Positions 1-6,054 are shown, numbered from the stretch's first letter. The stretch: DNA of 6,637 nt from Phycisphaerales bacterium UBA966 (GCA_002292895.1 DBCE01000004.1:1-6637); one strand, 5' to 3'. The notes: generated by a model not told the origin, from the sequence alone. Numbers and translations: made by a program.

Positions 1-275
1 ACCAACAGGTCTTGCTGGGGCTTGTAGATACTCAGGATCGTCTGCGCGTGGATGTTCTGCTTCCACATGGCAATGGTCAGTTCGTCAGGGACCAACTCTC
101 CTCGGGAGCTGCACTCCAGGAACTTTTTGCCCAGGGAGCTGGTCATATCAAGCGAGCGGAACACATCGCCACAGGCCAAGTGGTAGAAGCCGGGGATGTG
201 CCCGAGAATCTTGCCTTGCGTTCCCTTGCCGACGCCGGGTGCCCCGAAGAGCAGGATGGTCTTGTATCGATCCAT
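1..275 (-). CDS. adk: Adenylate kinase-like nucleoside monophosphate kinase (N-terminal part)
   Basis: Predicted cytoplasmic kinase moving phosphate between ATP and AMP (2 ADP out), which keeps adenylate pools balanced. Only 91 codons plus two bases are in the window; the C-terminal half lies beyond position 1. Seen: a P-loop GAPGVGKGTQ at residues 11-20, very close to the adenylate kinase GxPGxGKGTQ signature; an AMP-site-like segment ACGDVFRSLD at 34-43, where classical enzymes have STGDMLR; and GELVPDELT at 59-67, matching the family's G-LVPDE motif. The start is ATG at 275-273, placed so that the first beta strand (KTILLF) leads into the P-loop at the normal distance. No Shine-Dalgarno is seen, and an inverted repeat ends one base before the ATG. 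It is transcribed away from recJ. The substituted STGD motif means another NMP kinase specificity is possible. The family call is firm; the exact substrate is less so. Confidence 0.88.
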   Translation of the reverse strand, partial: MDRYKTILLFGAPGVGKGTQGKILGHIPGFYHLACGDVFRSLDMTSSLGKKFLECSSRGELVPDELTIAMWKQNIHAQTILSIYKPQQDLL

Positions 276-276
276 A

Positions 277-293
277 TGTAGTCTCAGACTACA
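277..293. repeat. Perfect 17-bp inverted repeat before adk
   Basis: TGTAGTCTCAGACTACA has 8-bp arms around a single central base and ends one base upstream of the adk start codon. A loop of one base is too small for a good RNA hairpin without opening pairs, so a dimeric repressor site on DNA fits better. The repeat also contains the putative adk -10 hexamer (TAGTCT on the minus strand). The repeat is seen directly; the operator role is inference. Confidence 0.5.
286..291 (-). promoter_or_regulatory. Putative -10 hexamer of adk
   Basis: TAGTCT on the minus strand, 10 nt before the adk ATG, fits the TAnnnT core of a sigma-70-type -10 element. I see no good -35 hexamer at 16-18 bp. Transcription starting 6-8 nt downstream would leave a leader of only a few bases. 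The support comes mainly from similar hexamers before four other genes in this window. Confidence 0.3.
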
Positions 294-366
294 GCCCGCG
301 GCGGGGCGTATTCGTATGTGAGACCGGGACGAGGCGGAAATTCGTAGCAAATTCCTGACAGGTTCT

Positions 367-380
367 CGGGAGTACTTCCG
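367..380. repeat. Imperfect 14-bp palindrome upstream of recJ
   Basis: CGGGAGTACTTCCG is a dyad centred on AGTACT with one mismatched pair (G370/T377). The AGTACT core (371-376) sits where a -35 element would lie for the putative recJ -10 at 394-399 (17-bp spacing) but does not resemble TTGACA. It could bind a regulator or be chance. The rest of the 130-bp adk-recJ gap shows only the two candidate promoters. Confidence 0.2.
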
Positions 381-393
381 TGCTCGAACCCGA

Positions 394-399
394 TACCCT
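394..399 (+). promoter_or_regulatory. Putative -10 hexamer of recJ
   Basis: TACCCT lies 6 nt before the recJ ATG at 406, so a start at the usual distance would fall on or next to the A of ATG and give a leaderless mRNA. There is no Shine-Dalgarno in the preceding bases (CGATACCCTGCGGAC) and no recognisable -35. Confidence 0.35.
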
Positions 400-405
400 G
401 CGGAC

Positions 406-2127
406 ATGACAGCGATCGAGAGCCGTTGGTTGGGGGCGGAAAAAGACCAGTCTGGAAGTCTCCTTGACCGGGTGATGGCCGCTCGTGAATATCCCATGGA
501 CCCCCGCGGGCGTGAGCTACTCAATGCGCCGCGCGCCAACCTGCTGCACCAAGCGCGCACGCTTCCGGGTGCCACCGCCGTAGCCGAGCGCCTGGAGTCA
601 GCGGTTCGCGCTGGTCGACGTGTTGCGATCTACGGCGACTACGACGCAGACGGCATTACGGCCACTGCCATCCTGTGGCGCGTGATCAAGGCCGCCCGTG
701 CCGACGCCAATGTGTGCTTCTACGTTCCGGATCGTATCGATGAAGGCTACGGTTTGAATGACACCGCGCTGGAAACGCTCGCCGCGGATGGAGTGAAGAC
801 CGTTGTGACGGTTGACTGTGGTGCCTCAGCAGTTGGTCCGTCCCAGCGTGCCCGTGAGTTGGGACTTGAGCTACTCATCACCGATCACCATCATGTCGAT
901 CCGGGTTGCGCGGCAGAGGCAATTGCTACTGCACATCCGGCGTTGCCAGGTCGTGAATCGGCGCCCTTTGTTGATTTATGTGGAGCGGCGGTTTCATTCA
1001 AAGTGGCATCAGAATTCGCGCGCTTGTGGTGCGGCGGCGAGAACGTTGCTGCGGTGCTCAAGGATGCGCTGATGGCGTGCATTCCATTGGTAGCGGTTGG
1101 ATCCATTGCCGATGTTGTGCCGCTCGTTGATGAGAACCGCGTCTTTGTCGCGCGTGGATTGGCAACGATGCAATCAGTGGAAGTGGCGGGTTTGCGTGCG
1201 CTTCTTGACGACGCGGAACTTGAGAAGGGCCGTCGCGTGGATGCGTCCGATGTTGGCTTCCGACTTGGGCCGCGTCTGAATGCCGTCGGCCGACTGGGGC
1301 ATGCCAAGGAAGCCGTTGAACTGCTGATCACTGATGATCCCGCCCGTGCGCGCGCCATCGTGAAGACGTTGGCTGATTTGAATGAACAGCGTCGGAAGAT
1401 GGACCGTGAGTACTTTGAACAAGCATGCGCTCGTATCGATGCGGATCCGGCGATCGCGGATGCAGGTGCCATTGTTCTTGCTGATGAGCGCTGGCACGAG
1501 GGCGTAGTTGGCATTGTGGCGGCCAAAATTTCCGAAAGGCACGGGAAACCTGCCATTCTGATGGCACTCCGTGCCGATGGCACTGCCAAGGGCAGTGGGC
1601 GCAGTATTGAAGGGCTCGACATTTTGGCTGCAGTGAAGCGCGTTGCGTCGGACCTGATGATTCGCGGCGGCGGTCACGCGTATGCGTTGGGGCTTACCGT
1701 GCGCGCTGAAGATGTACCGGAGTTCACACGGCGAGTGAGTTCGGAATGCACGGCGCTGGCAAGTGGTGGGGCAGTGGGCCCAATTCGGCGGTATGACGCG
1801 GAGGCAGAACCCGCGGAAATGACCGCCACCGAGCTAAAGCCGCTGGAAATTCTGCGACCGTTTGGCCGCGGCAATCCAGAGCCAGCATTTCTCATTCGTA
1901 ACGTCAGACCAGTGGCGGCTCCGACCCTCTTTGGTTCGGCAAAGAATCATGTGGAGTTCTTTCTGCCGGGCGGTTCGCGGTGCATCTGGTGGAGTGCAGT
2001 CGATCGATCAAGTGTGGTACGTCAAGGCGTACCGATCGACCTCATCGTCAAGCCGTCCATCGAGGTGTACCGAGGGGTGCGTCGCGTGCAACTGGTGGTG
2101 CAGGACATTCGCGCATCGCAGGGTTGA
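406..2127 (+). CDS. recJ: Single-stranded-DNA-specific exonuclease RecJ
   Basis: RecJ degrades single-stranded DNA 5' to 3' in recombination (RecFOR pathway), mismatch repair and base excision repair, using two metal ions. At 573 aa the protein is of normal RecJ length and complete. DHH phosphoesterase motifs are all present: GDYDADG at residues 77-83, the aspartate of VDCGA at 136-140, the name-giving TDHHH at 159-163, and GSIADVVPL at 232-240. RLGPRLNAVGRLG at 286-298 is the typical RecJ linker. The DHHA1 domain follows, with HEGVVGIVAAK (364-374), GSGRS (396-400) and GGGHAYALG (421-429). The C-terminus (about 460-573, including RPFGRGNPEPAF) matches the OB-fold region that grips DNA. The start at ATG 406 leaves a normal N-terminus and no upstream Shine-Dalgarno is seen. 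Two stops in tandem, TGA then TAA (2125-2130), end it. It diverges from adk, converges on the UDPGP gene and appears monocistronic. Confidence 0.96.
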   Translation: MTAIESRWLGAEKDQSGSLLDRVMAAREYPMDPRGRELLNAPRANLLHQARTLPGATAVAERLESAVRAGRRVAIYGDYDADGITATAILWRVIKAARADANVCFYVPDRIDEGYGLNDTALETLAADGVKTVVTVDCGASAVGPSQRARELGLELLITDHHHVDPGCAAEAIATAHPALPGRESAPFVDLCGAAVSFKVASEFARLWCGGENVAAVLKDALMACIPLVAVGSIADVVPLVDENRVFVARGLATMQSVEVAGLRALLDDAELEKGRRVDASDVGFRLGPRLNAVGRLGHAKEAVELLITDDPARARAIVKTLADLNEQRRKMDREYFEQACARIDADPAIADAGAIVLADERWHEGVVGIVAAKISERHGKPAILMALRADGTAKGSGRSIEGLDILAAVKRVASDLMIRGGGHAYALGLTVRAEDVPEFTRRVSSECTALASGGAVGPIRRYDAEAEPAEMTATELKPLEILRPFGRGNPEPAFLIRNVRPVAAPTLFGSAKNHVEFFLPGGSRCIWWSAVDRSSVVRQGVPIDLIVKPSIEVYRGVRRVQLVVQDIRASQG

Positions 2128-2144
2128 TAAGAGACAGCGATGTC

Positions 2145-2163
2145 ATGCGGCGGTGTTCCGCAT
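2145..2163. terminator. Possible weak bidirectional terminator hairpin
   Basis: In the 53-bp gap between the converging recJ and UDPGP genes, ATGCGG (2145-2150) and CCGCAT (2158-2163) can form a 6-bp stem with a 7-nt loop. There is no U-tract on either strand, so it is not a canonical intrinsic terminator. Its position between two stop codons is the main reason to list it. Confidence 0.25.
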
Positions 2164-2180
2164 TGCGCATTGAGTTGGTG

Positions 2181-3626
2181 TTAGAGCAGTACTTCCGTGC
2201 CGGCGGTGATGGTCCTGCCTTGCATGGTGCGGCGCAAGTCTTCTGGTCCGCGTGCGGTGAGCGGTGAGATTTCAACCACGCAATCGGGCTGGCCGTTGGC
2301 ATGGCATGGCACCGGAATTCCCGCTTCCTTCAGCCAACGTACGGCGCGTTCCACTTGGATGGCTTTACTGGTCGCCGGGCTGTCTTCGCCGGATGCATTC
2401 TTGATCGGCGCAAATTCCTCAACGCGGTCGGTGCGCAACACAATGGGGCTCTCCGCCTCATGCAGTGCATCGAATACGAAGCTCTCCAACTTGATGGCGT
2501 TCGGCTCCAGTGGTTCGGTGCGCTGGCCAGTGATTGGGTCGACGAACGGCACCTTCTTGATCGCTCGGTGCCAAGGCAACACGGAGCCAAGTGGATGGTC
2601 AGTGAGCTTGCGGATGAACTCAACACCAATCACGTGGATCGCAATGGAACCTTCGCCGTACATGATCTCGCCGGACGCATCGCGCGCCTCGGCAATTTCT
2701 TTGGGGGCGTCGCTGTACTCAAGAACAGTCAGGCGCGGCGCCTTGACAAAGACGCCGACTTTCTCGGTCACGTCGCGCTTGAGCACGCTCTTGGAACTCA
2801 TCTCCGCACTCGAATCCGGCGCCGCGACATGCAGACCAAGGAAGAGCGGATCAATCACATGAACGTTGGGATTATCTACTTGGAAGTAGCAGAGATGTTC
2901 AATACCTGACGCTTGCATGTGGTCGATTGCGCCTGCTTGGCGAAGTGCTTTGAGCGAGCCGCCATGACCGTCCGGATTGAGCGCCGGTTGCCATGCATGC
3001 TCAAGCAGCACCTGGCCATCGAGCGAAACACTCGGAACCATGCCTTGTGCGAAGAGCATCGTGTCGCCACGCGGACGGCCGAACCAACGGTTGTCATCGA
3101 AGAACCGCTCAGTCTCGTGGTGGTTCGCCTCGCTAGTCATTACGAACCAAGGAATACGCACGCCGTATGCTCGTTCGGCGGCCATGATTTGCTCAGCAAA
3201 CACTCGAAAGAGCGGCTTGCCAGCCACTGGTGTTGCTGGATATGTGCCCTTGGGGCCGCGCCAACCGAGCCGGGTTCCTTGACCGCCGGCGACGATGAAC
3301 GCAGCAACCTTACCGCGCTTCACGAGGTCATCGCCGATAGCGCGATACTTGTTGGCATCCGCCATGGTTCGCAAGTATGGGCGCACTGGTCGAATGTCAG
3401 CGGCTGCAGGTCGTGCCAGTGATGCAGCTTGCGAAAGCATGGAACTGATGTGCTCAAGCGGAAGTTGCACAATCGCTTCAAGCAGCGCTGCACGTCGTGA
3501 TTCATCAAGCGAATCCCAGAATGCCAACAAATGCTGCTGGCCGGTCCGCTCAAGTCGCTGCTTCGTTTCTGCCACAGATGGTGTCGTACGCATCGATCGT
3601 TGTTCCTGTTGAAGTCGCAGTGTCAT
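2181..3626 (-). CDS. UDPGP-family (Uap1-like) UDP-sugar pyrophosphorylase
   Basis: Predicted cytoplasmic uridylyltransferase: UTP plus a sugar 1-phosphate (GlcNAc-1-P or Glc-1-P) gives UDP-sugar and pyrophosphate. Residues below are for the 481-aa form. The nucleotide-binding GGQGTRLG (114-121) is followed by GPKG (124-127). Then come VMTSE (162-166), FAQGMVPSVSLDGQVLLE (192-209), NPDGHGGSLKAL (217-228), QVDNP (249-253), KRDVTEKVGV (283-292), KKVPFVDP (357-364) and EEFAPIKNASGEDSP (403-417). These line up in order with eukaryotic UDP-GlcNAc pyrophosphorylase (UAP1/QRI1) rather than with bacterial GlmU or GalU. ATG 3626 overlaps the phoU stop as ATGA, implying coupled translation. An alternative start at ATG 3593 (470 aa) has AGGA 10 nt upstream and is nearly as good. 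The open frame reaches farther, to 3722, but that would run about 100 bp into phoU. The family is clear; GlcNAc versus glucose specificity cannot be read from sequence alone. Confidence 0.92.
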   Translation of the reverse strand: MTLRLQQEQRSMRTTPSVAETKQRLERTGQQHLLAFWDSLDESRRAALLEAIVQLPLEHISSMLSQAASLARPAAADIRPVRPYLRTMADANKYRAIGDDLVKRGKVAAFIVAGGQGTRLGWRGPKGTYPATPVAGKPLFRVFAEQIMAAERAYGVRIPWFVMTSEANHHETERFFDDNRWFGRPRGDTMLFAQGMVPSVSLDGQVLLEHAWQPALNPDGHGGSLKALRQAGAIDHMQASGIEHLCYFQVDNPNVHVIDPLFLGLHVAAPDSSAEMSSKSVLKRDVTEKVGVFVKAPRLTVLEYSDAPKEIAEARDASGEIMYGEGSIAIHVIGVEFIRKLTDHPLGSVLPWHRAIKKVPFVDPITGQRTEPLEPNAIKLESFVFDALHEAESPIVLRTDRVEEFAPIKNASGEDSPATSKAIQVERAVRWLKEAGIPVPCHANGQPDCVVEISPLTARGPEDLRRTMQGRTITAGTEVLL

Positions 3627-4303
3627 CCCTTGGGTTCGATCGGGGCGCTCCAGCCCTCCGGTCGATGGCGGACAATGAGCCCGCTCTCGAGGTAGATCAC
3701 TTGCTCGCACACATTGGTGCAATGGTCGGCAATGCGCTCAACACTCTTGGTCACGCTCATAAGCCCGAACGCAAATCCAACGGTCAGGTGCCCAGCGGCC
3801 ACCTGCTCCTGCGCATTCATCACAATCTCTTTCTTGAATCGGTCCACCGTGTCATCAAAGAGGAGCACTTGACGAGCAAGGTTTGCATCGTGGCGGAGTA
3901 GGGCGCGGTTGGTGTCCCGCAGCATGCCGATGACGCTGTTGGACATGACACGGAAGGTGTCCGGGACACGCATCTGCCGCGTGCGCTCTTCAAGTACGCG
4001 TTCGGCAATGTTCACACCGCAATCGGCGATTCGCTCGTATTCATTGTTGCACTTCACGATCGTCAACACAGAACGAATGGAGTGCTCGTCGGTCTGCCCC
4101 ATGCCCAGGAGTGGCACCGAGCGCTTCTCGATCTCTACGTCAATACGATCAATTTCGGTGTCGAGCGTTTCGATCCCTGAGGCCTTGGTCAGGTCAAGGT
4201 CGAAGTAACTCTCCACGGCCAGCGTGCAGAGATTCAGGACACGCGCGCCTTGTTCAACCATATCGTGCTCGAGCGCACTGAGCCGCTCTTGAAAAGTATG
4301 CAT
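3623..4303 (-). CDS. phoU: PhoU-family phosphate signalling/transport regulator
   Basis: PhoU proteins are cytoplasmic all-helical metal-binding proteins that link the Pst phosphate transporter to the PhoR/PhoB two-component system and restrain phosphate uptake. The 226-aa product is of usual length and starts MHTFQERL, a typical PhoU N-terminus. It has the two expected three-helix repeats, each carrying the metal-binding signature: NEYERIADCGVNI at residues 87-99 and VERIADHCTNV at 188-198. ATG 4303 was chosen over an in-frame ATG at 4336 because the shorter form matches the family and the extra residues would cover the promoter region. No Shine-Dalgarno is visible; TACGAT lies 7 nt upstream. 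Its stop overlaps the UDPGP start. No pst, phoB or phoR gene is in this window, so it may instead be one of the PhoU paralogues found away from pst operons. Confidence 0.93.
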   Translation of the reverse strand: MHTFQERLSALEHDMVEQGARVLNLCTLAVESYFDLDLTKASGIETLDTEIDRIDVEIEKRSVPLLGMGQTDEHSIRSVLTIVKCNNEYERIADCGVNIAERVLEERTRQMRVPDTFRVMSNSVIGMLRDTNRALLRHDANLARQVLLFDDTVDRFKKEIVMNAQEQVAAGHLTVGFAFGLMSVTKSVERIADHCTNVCEQVIYLESGLIVRHRPEGWSAPIEPKG

Positions 4304-4328
4304 GGCGGGGATCGTACATCGCCCCGCC
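4304..4328. repeat. Perfect inverted repeat over the phoU promoter
   Basis: GGCGGGG (4304-4310) and CCCCGCC (4322-4328) are exact 7-bp complementary arms separated by 11 bp. The repeat begins immediately before the phoU ATG and encloses its putative -10 hexamer at 4311-4316. It could be an operator of a dimeric regulator of phoU and the divergent pdxJ, or a GC-rich hairpin if transcription starts upstream of it. The arms are seen; the function is inference. Confidence 0.45.
4311..4316 (-). promoter_or_regulatory. Putative -10 hexamer of phoU
   Basis: TACGAT on the minus strand lies 7 nt before the phoU ATG, so the predicted RNA would begin at or next to the start codon. There is no Shine-Dalgarno or clear -35. 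It sits between the arms of the inverted repeat at 4304-4328. Confidence 0.35.
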
Positions 4329-4350
4329 CATGACATTGCGTGCGCACTCC

Positions 4351-4356
4351 TATACT
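4351..4356 (+). promoter_or_regulatory. Putative -10 hexamer of pdxJ
   Basis: TATACT is the best -10 match in the window (five of six bases of TATAAT), 10 nt before the pdxJ ATG. A Shine-Dalgarno-like GAGGA (4357-4361) lies directly after it, 5 nt from the ATG. If TATACT is the true -10, the RNA would begin after GAGGA and the Shine-Dalgarno would not be transcribed. So either the promoter is farther upstream or the message is nearly leaderless. No good -35 is seen. Confidence 0.4.
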
Positions 4357-4366
4357 GAGGAATTCA

Positions 4367-5122
4367 ATGGCAAGACTTTGCGTAAACATCGACCATGTAG
4401 CCACGGTGCGCCAAGCACGGCGCACCTATGAGCCGAGTCCCATTGCCGCGGCGCATGAGGCAATGGAGGGCGGCGCGCACGGCATCACCGTGCACCTGCG
4501 TGAAGATCGCCGTCATATTCAAGACGCTGATGTTGCGGCGCTTGCGGACGCGTTTCCAGGACTGCTCAATTTCGAGATGGCCGCCACCGAGGAGATGGTG
4601 GCGACTGCGATTCGTATTCGCCCGGTGATGGCGATGCTGGTGCCCGAAGGTCGACATGAGGTGACTACTGAAGGTGGGCTCGATGTGATCGCCCAAGAGA
4701 TCCGCGTTCGCGAGGTCATCGCGCGGCTCCGCGCGGGCGGAGTGCGTACCAGCATCTTTATCGATGCGATCCCCGCGCAGATAGCGGCGGCGCAGCGCTG
4801 CGGCGCTGCCGTATGCGAGGTGCATACCGGGCCATGGGCGCACGCCGTTCATGACCAAGGCGACGACTGCCGCTCCAAGGCGGCTCTCGTCGAACTTGAC
4901 AAGGTTCGCCTCGCCGGCGAGTTGATTCAGTCGCTCGGAATGCAGTTCAACGCAGGGCATGCGCTGAATTACCTGAATGTTGGTCCGATCGCCGCTTTAC
5001 CTGGTTTGAACGAATTACACATCGGGCACTCCATCGTCAGTAGCGCGGTGTTTCTTGGCATACGGGCAGCCGTGCAGCGCATGCGTTCCTGTATCGATAT
5101 TGCCGCCCCCGCCGTACACTGA
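4367..5122 (+). CDS. pdxJ: Pyridoxine 5'-phosphate synthase PdxJ
   Basis: PdxJ condenses 1-deoxy-D-xylulose 5-phosphate with 3-amino-2-oxopropyl phosphate to give pyridoxine 5'-phosphate, the ring-forming step of the DXP-dependent vitamin B6 pathway; it acts in the cytoplasm. The 251-aa protein is close to family length and matches E. coli PdxJ along its whole length. VNIDHVATVR lies at residues 6-15, GITVHLREDRRHI at 39-51 (H43, R45 and R48 among phosphate/active-site positions), NFEMA at 68-72 (catalytic E70), LVPE at 91-94, TTEGGLDV at 100-107, EVHTG at 151-155, NAGHALNY at 195-202 (active-site H198) and ELHIGHSIV at 216-224. ATG 4367 was preferred to an in-frame GTG at 4340 because MARLCVNIDH is the family N-terminus. 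It heads a cluster with dapA (5-bp gap) and the Nudix gene, and diverges from phoU. Confidence 0.97.
   Translation: MARLCVNIDHVATVRQARRTYEPSPIAAAHEAMEGGAHGITVHLREDRRHIQDADVAALADAFPGLLNFEMAATEEMVATAIRIRPVMAMLVPEGRHEVTTEGGLDVIAQEIRVREVIARLRAGGVRTSIFIDAIPAQIAAAQRCGAAVCEVHTGPWAHAVHDQGDDCRSKAALVELDKVRLAGELIQSLGMQFNAGHALNYLNVGPIAALPGLNELHIGHSIVSSAVFLGIRAAVQRMRSCIDIAAPAVH
5115..5120 (+). promoter_or_regulatory. Putative internal -10 hexamer of dapA
   Basis: TACACT lies 7 nt before the dapA ATG and overlaps the last pdxJ codons, its final T being the first base of the pdxJ TGA. The spacing matches recJ and phoU, and dapA has no Shine-Dalgarno, which suggests dapA can be transcribed on its own besides read-through from pdxJ. 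No -35 is recognisable, and because the bases are also coding the match may be chance. Confidence 0.28.
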
Positions 5123-5127
5123 TTTGC

Positions 5128-6054
5128 ATGACCGCACGCCTCTCGTTCCACGGCTGTTACACCGCCATCGTCACTCCTTTCTCTGATGACGGATCCACGG
5201 TGGATCTCAGCAAACTTGAAGCGGGAGTCCGTCGTCAAGCAGCGGGTGGCGTCACCGGCATCGTTCCGTGCGGCACCACTGGCGAGAGTCCAACGCTTAC
5301 TGAAGAAGAACATGCCCGTGTCGTTGAGACCGCGGTGCGTGTTGGGCGCGCCGCGGGTTTGCAGGTGATTGCTGGAGCGGGTTCCAACTGCACCGCTCAT
5401 GCGGTTCACTTGCAGAAACTTGCGCGTCAATTGGGCGCGGACGCTGGTCTGCAAGTCACTCCCTATTACAACAAACCATCGCAAGAGGGAATCTACCGCC
5501 ACTTCATGACGGTGGCGGATTCGTGTGACTTGCCGGTGATGCTTTACAACATTCCTGGCCGCGCCGCGGTGGCGATCGCCCCTGAGACCGTTGAACGCTT
5601 GGCGCAGCATCCCAACATTCAGGCCATCAAAGAAGCCACCGGCTCGATGGATTCCGCGAGTGAGATTCGGCAGCGATGCAACATCACTGTGCTCTCTGGC
5701 GATGACAGTTTGACGCCAAGCTTTGCAGCGGTCGGCGCGAAAGGTGTAGTCAGCGTCGTGAGCAATTTGGTGCCTGCGCGCGTTGCAGAACTGTGCCGAC
5801 TGCTTGCCGCAAACAACTTCAGCGCGGCTCTTGACGTCCATATGTCCATGCTGCCGCTTTCCAAGGGACTCCTTTCGATCGACGTCAATCCGGTGCCCGT
5901 CAAGTACGCGCTTTCGTTGCTTGGCCTTGATACCGGTGCGGTTCGTCTTCCACTTGCCCCCGCGTCAGCACAAGCGGTGAGCCGTATCCGCGAACTGGTC
6001 GCCAACGCTGGAATCGCTGCGTCCGTCAGCATGCACGCTGGAGCAGCCCATTGA
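5128..6054 (+). CDS. dapA: 4-hydroxy-tetrahydrodipicolinate synthase DapA
   Basis: DapA condenses pyruvate with L-aspartate 4-semialdehyde to 4-hydroxy-tetrahydrodipicolinate, the first committed step to diaminopimelate and lysine. It is a cytoplasmic TIM-barrel enzyme that forms a Schiff base with pyruvate. The 308-aa protein is slightly longer than E. coli DapA (292). Seen: GTTGESPTL at residues 49-57 (T50/T51 of the proton relay), TPYYNKPSQEG at 111-121 (Y114), LYNIPGR at 139-145 (catalytic Y140 and substrate-binding R145), IKEATG at 167-172 with Schiff-base K168, and SGDDSLTPSFAAVGAKGVVSVVSN at 190-213. R145 in YNIPGR is the position that separates DapA from other pyruvate aldolases such as N-acetylneuraminate lyase, so the assignment is strong. 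ATG 5128 follows pdxJ by 5 bp without a Shine-Dalgarno. The last 15 or so residues are alanine-rich and not conserved. Confidence 0.96.
   Translation: MTARLSFHGCYTAIVTPFSDDGSTVDLSKLEAGVRRQAAGGVTGIVPCGTTGESPTLTEEEHARVVETAVRVGRAAGLQVIAGAGSNCTAHAVHLQKLARQLGADAGLQVTPYYNKPSQEGIYRHFMTVADSCDLPVMLYNIPGRAAVAIAPETVERLAQHPNIQAIKEATGSMDSASEIRQRCNITVLSGDDSLTPSFAAVGAKGVVSVVSNLVPARVAELCRLLAANNFSAALDVHMSMLPLSKGLLSIDVNPVPVKYALSLLGLDTGAVRLPLAPASAQAVSRIRELVANAGIAASVSMHAGAAH

Noticed and set aside
12..281. Plus-strand open frame of 89 codons at the left edge
   Set aside because: It lies opposite the adenylate kinase frame, which carries clear P-loop and LVPDE motifs; the plus-strand translation shows no family features.
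891..1677. Two minus-strand open frames inside recJ
   Set aside because: Both are antisense to the RecJ catalytic core, and their serine/alanine/arginine-rich translations match no family I know.
2127..2137. 11-nt match (ATAAGAGACAG) to the end of the Tn5 mosaic end used in sequencing adapters, just after recJ
   Set aside because: The other 8 bases of the 19-bp mosaic end match poorly, the recJ C-terminus looks natural, and both flanks are normal genes. Checking reads across 2120-2150 for a chimeric join would settle it.
2197..2909. Plus-strand open frames opposite the UDPGP gene
   Set aside because: The minus-strand frame contains the whole UDPGP motif series; the plus-strand frames are shadows.
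3627..3722. Upstream ATG at 3722 for the UDPGP gene
   Set aside because: It would overlap phoU by about 100 bp, and the added residues show no family similarity; the overlap with the phoU stop at 3626 or the AGGA-preceded ATG at 3593 is more plausible.
4340..4366. Upstream GTG start for pdxJ adding nine residues
   Set aside because: The extension is not part of the PdxJ family N-terminus and would place the TATACT hexamer and GAGGA inside the coding region.
4969..5841. Minus-strand open frame (290 codons) opposite dapA and the pdxJ end
   Set aside because: Antisense shadow of dapA; its arginine-rich composition and lack of motifs point to a non-coding frame.
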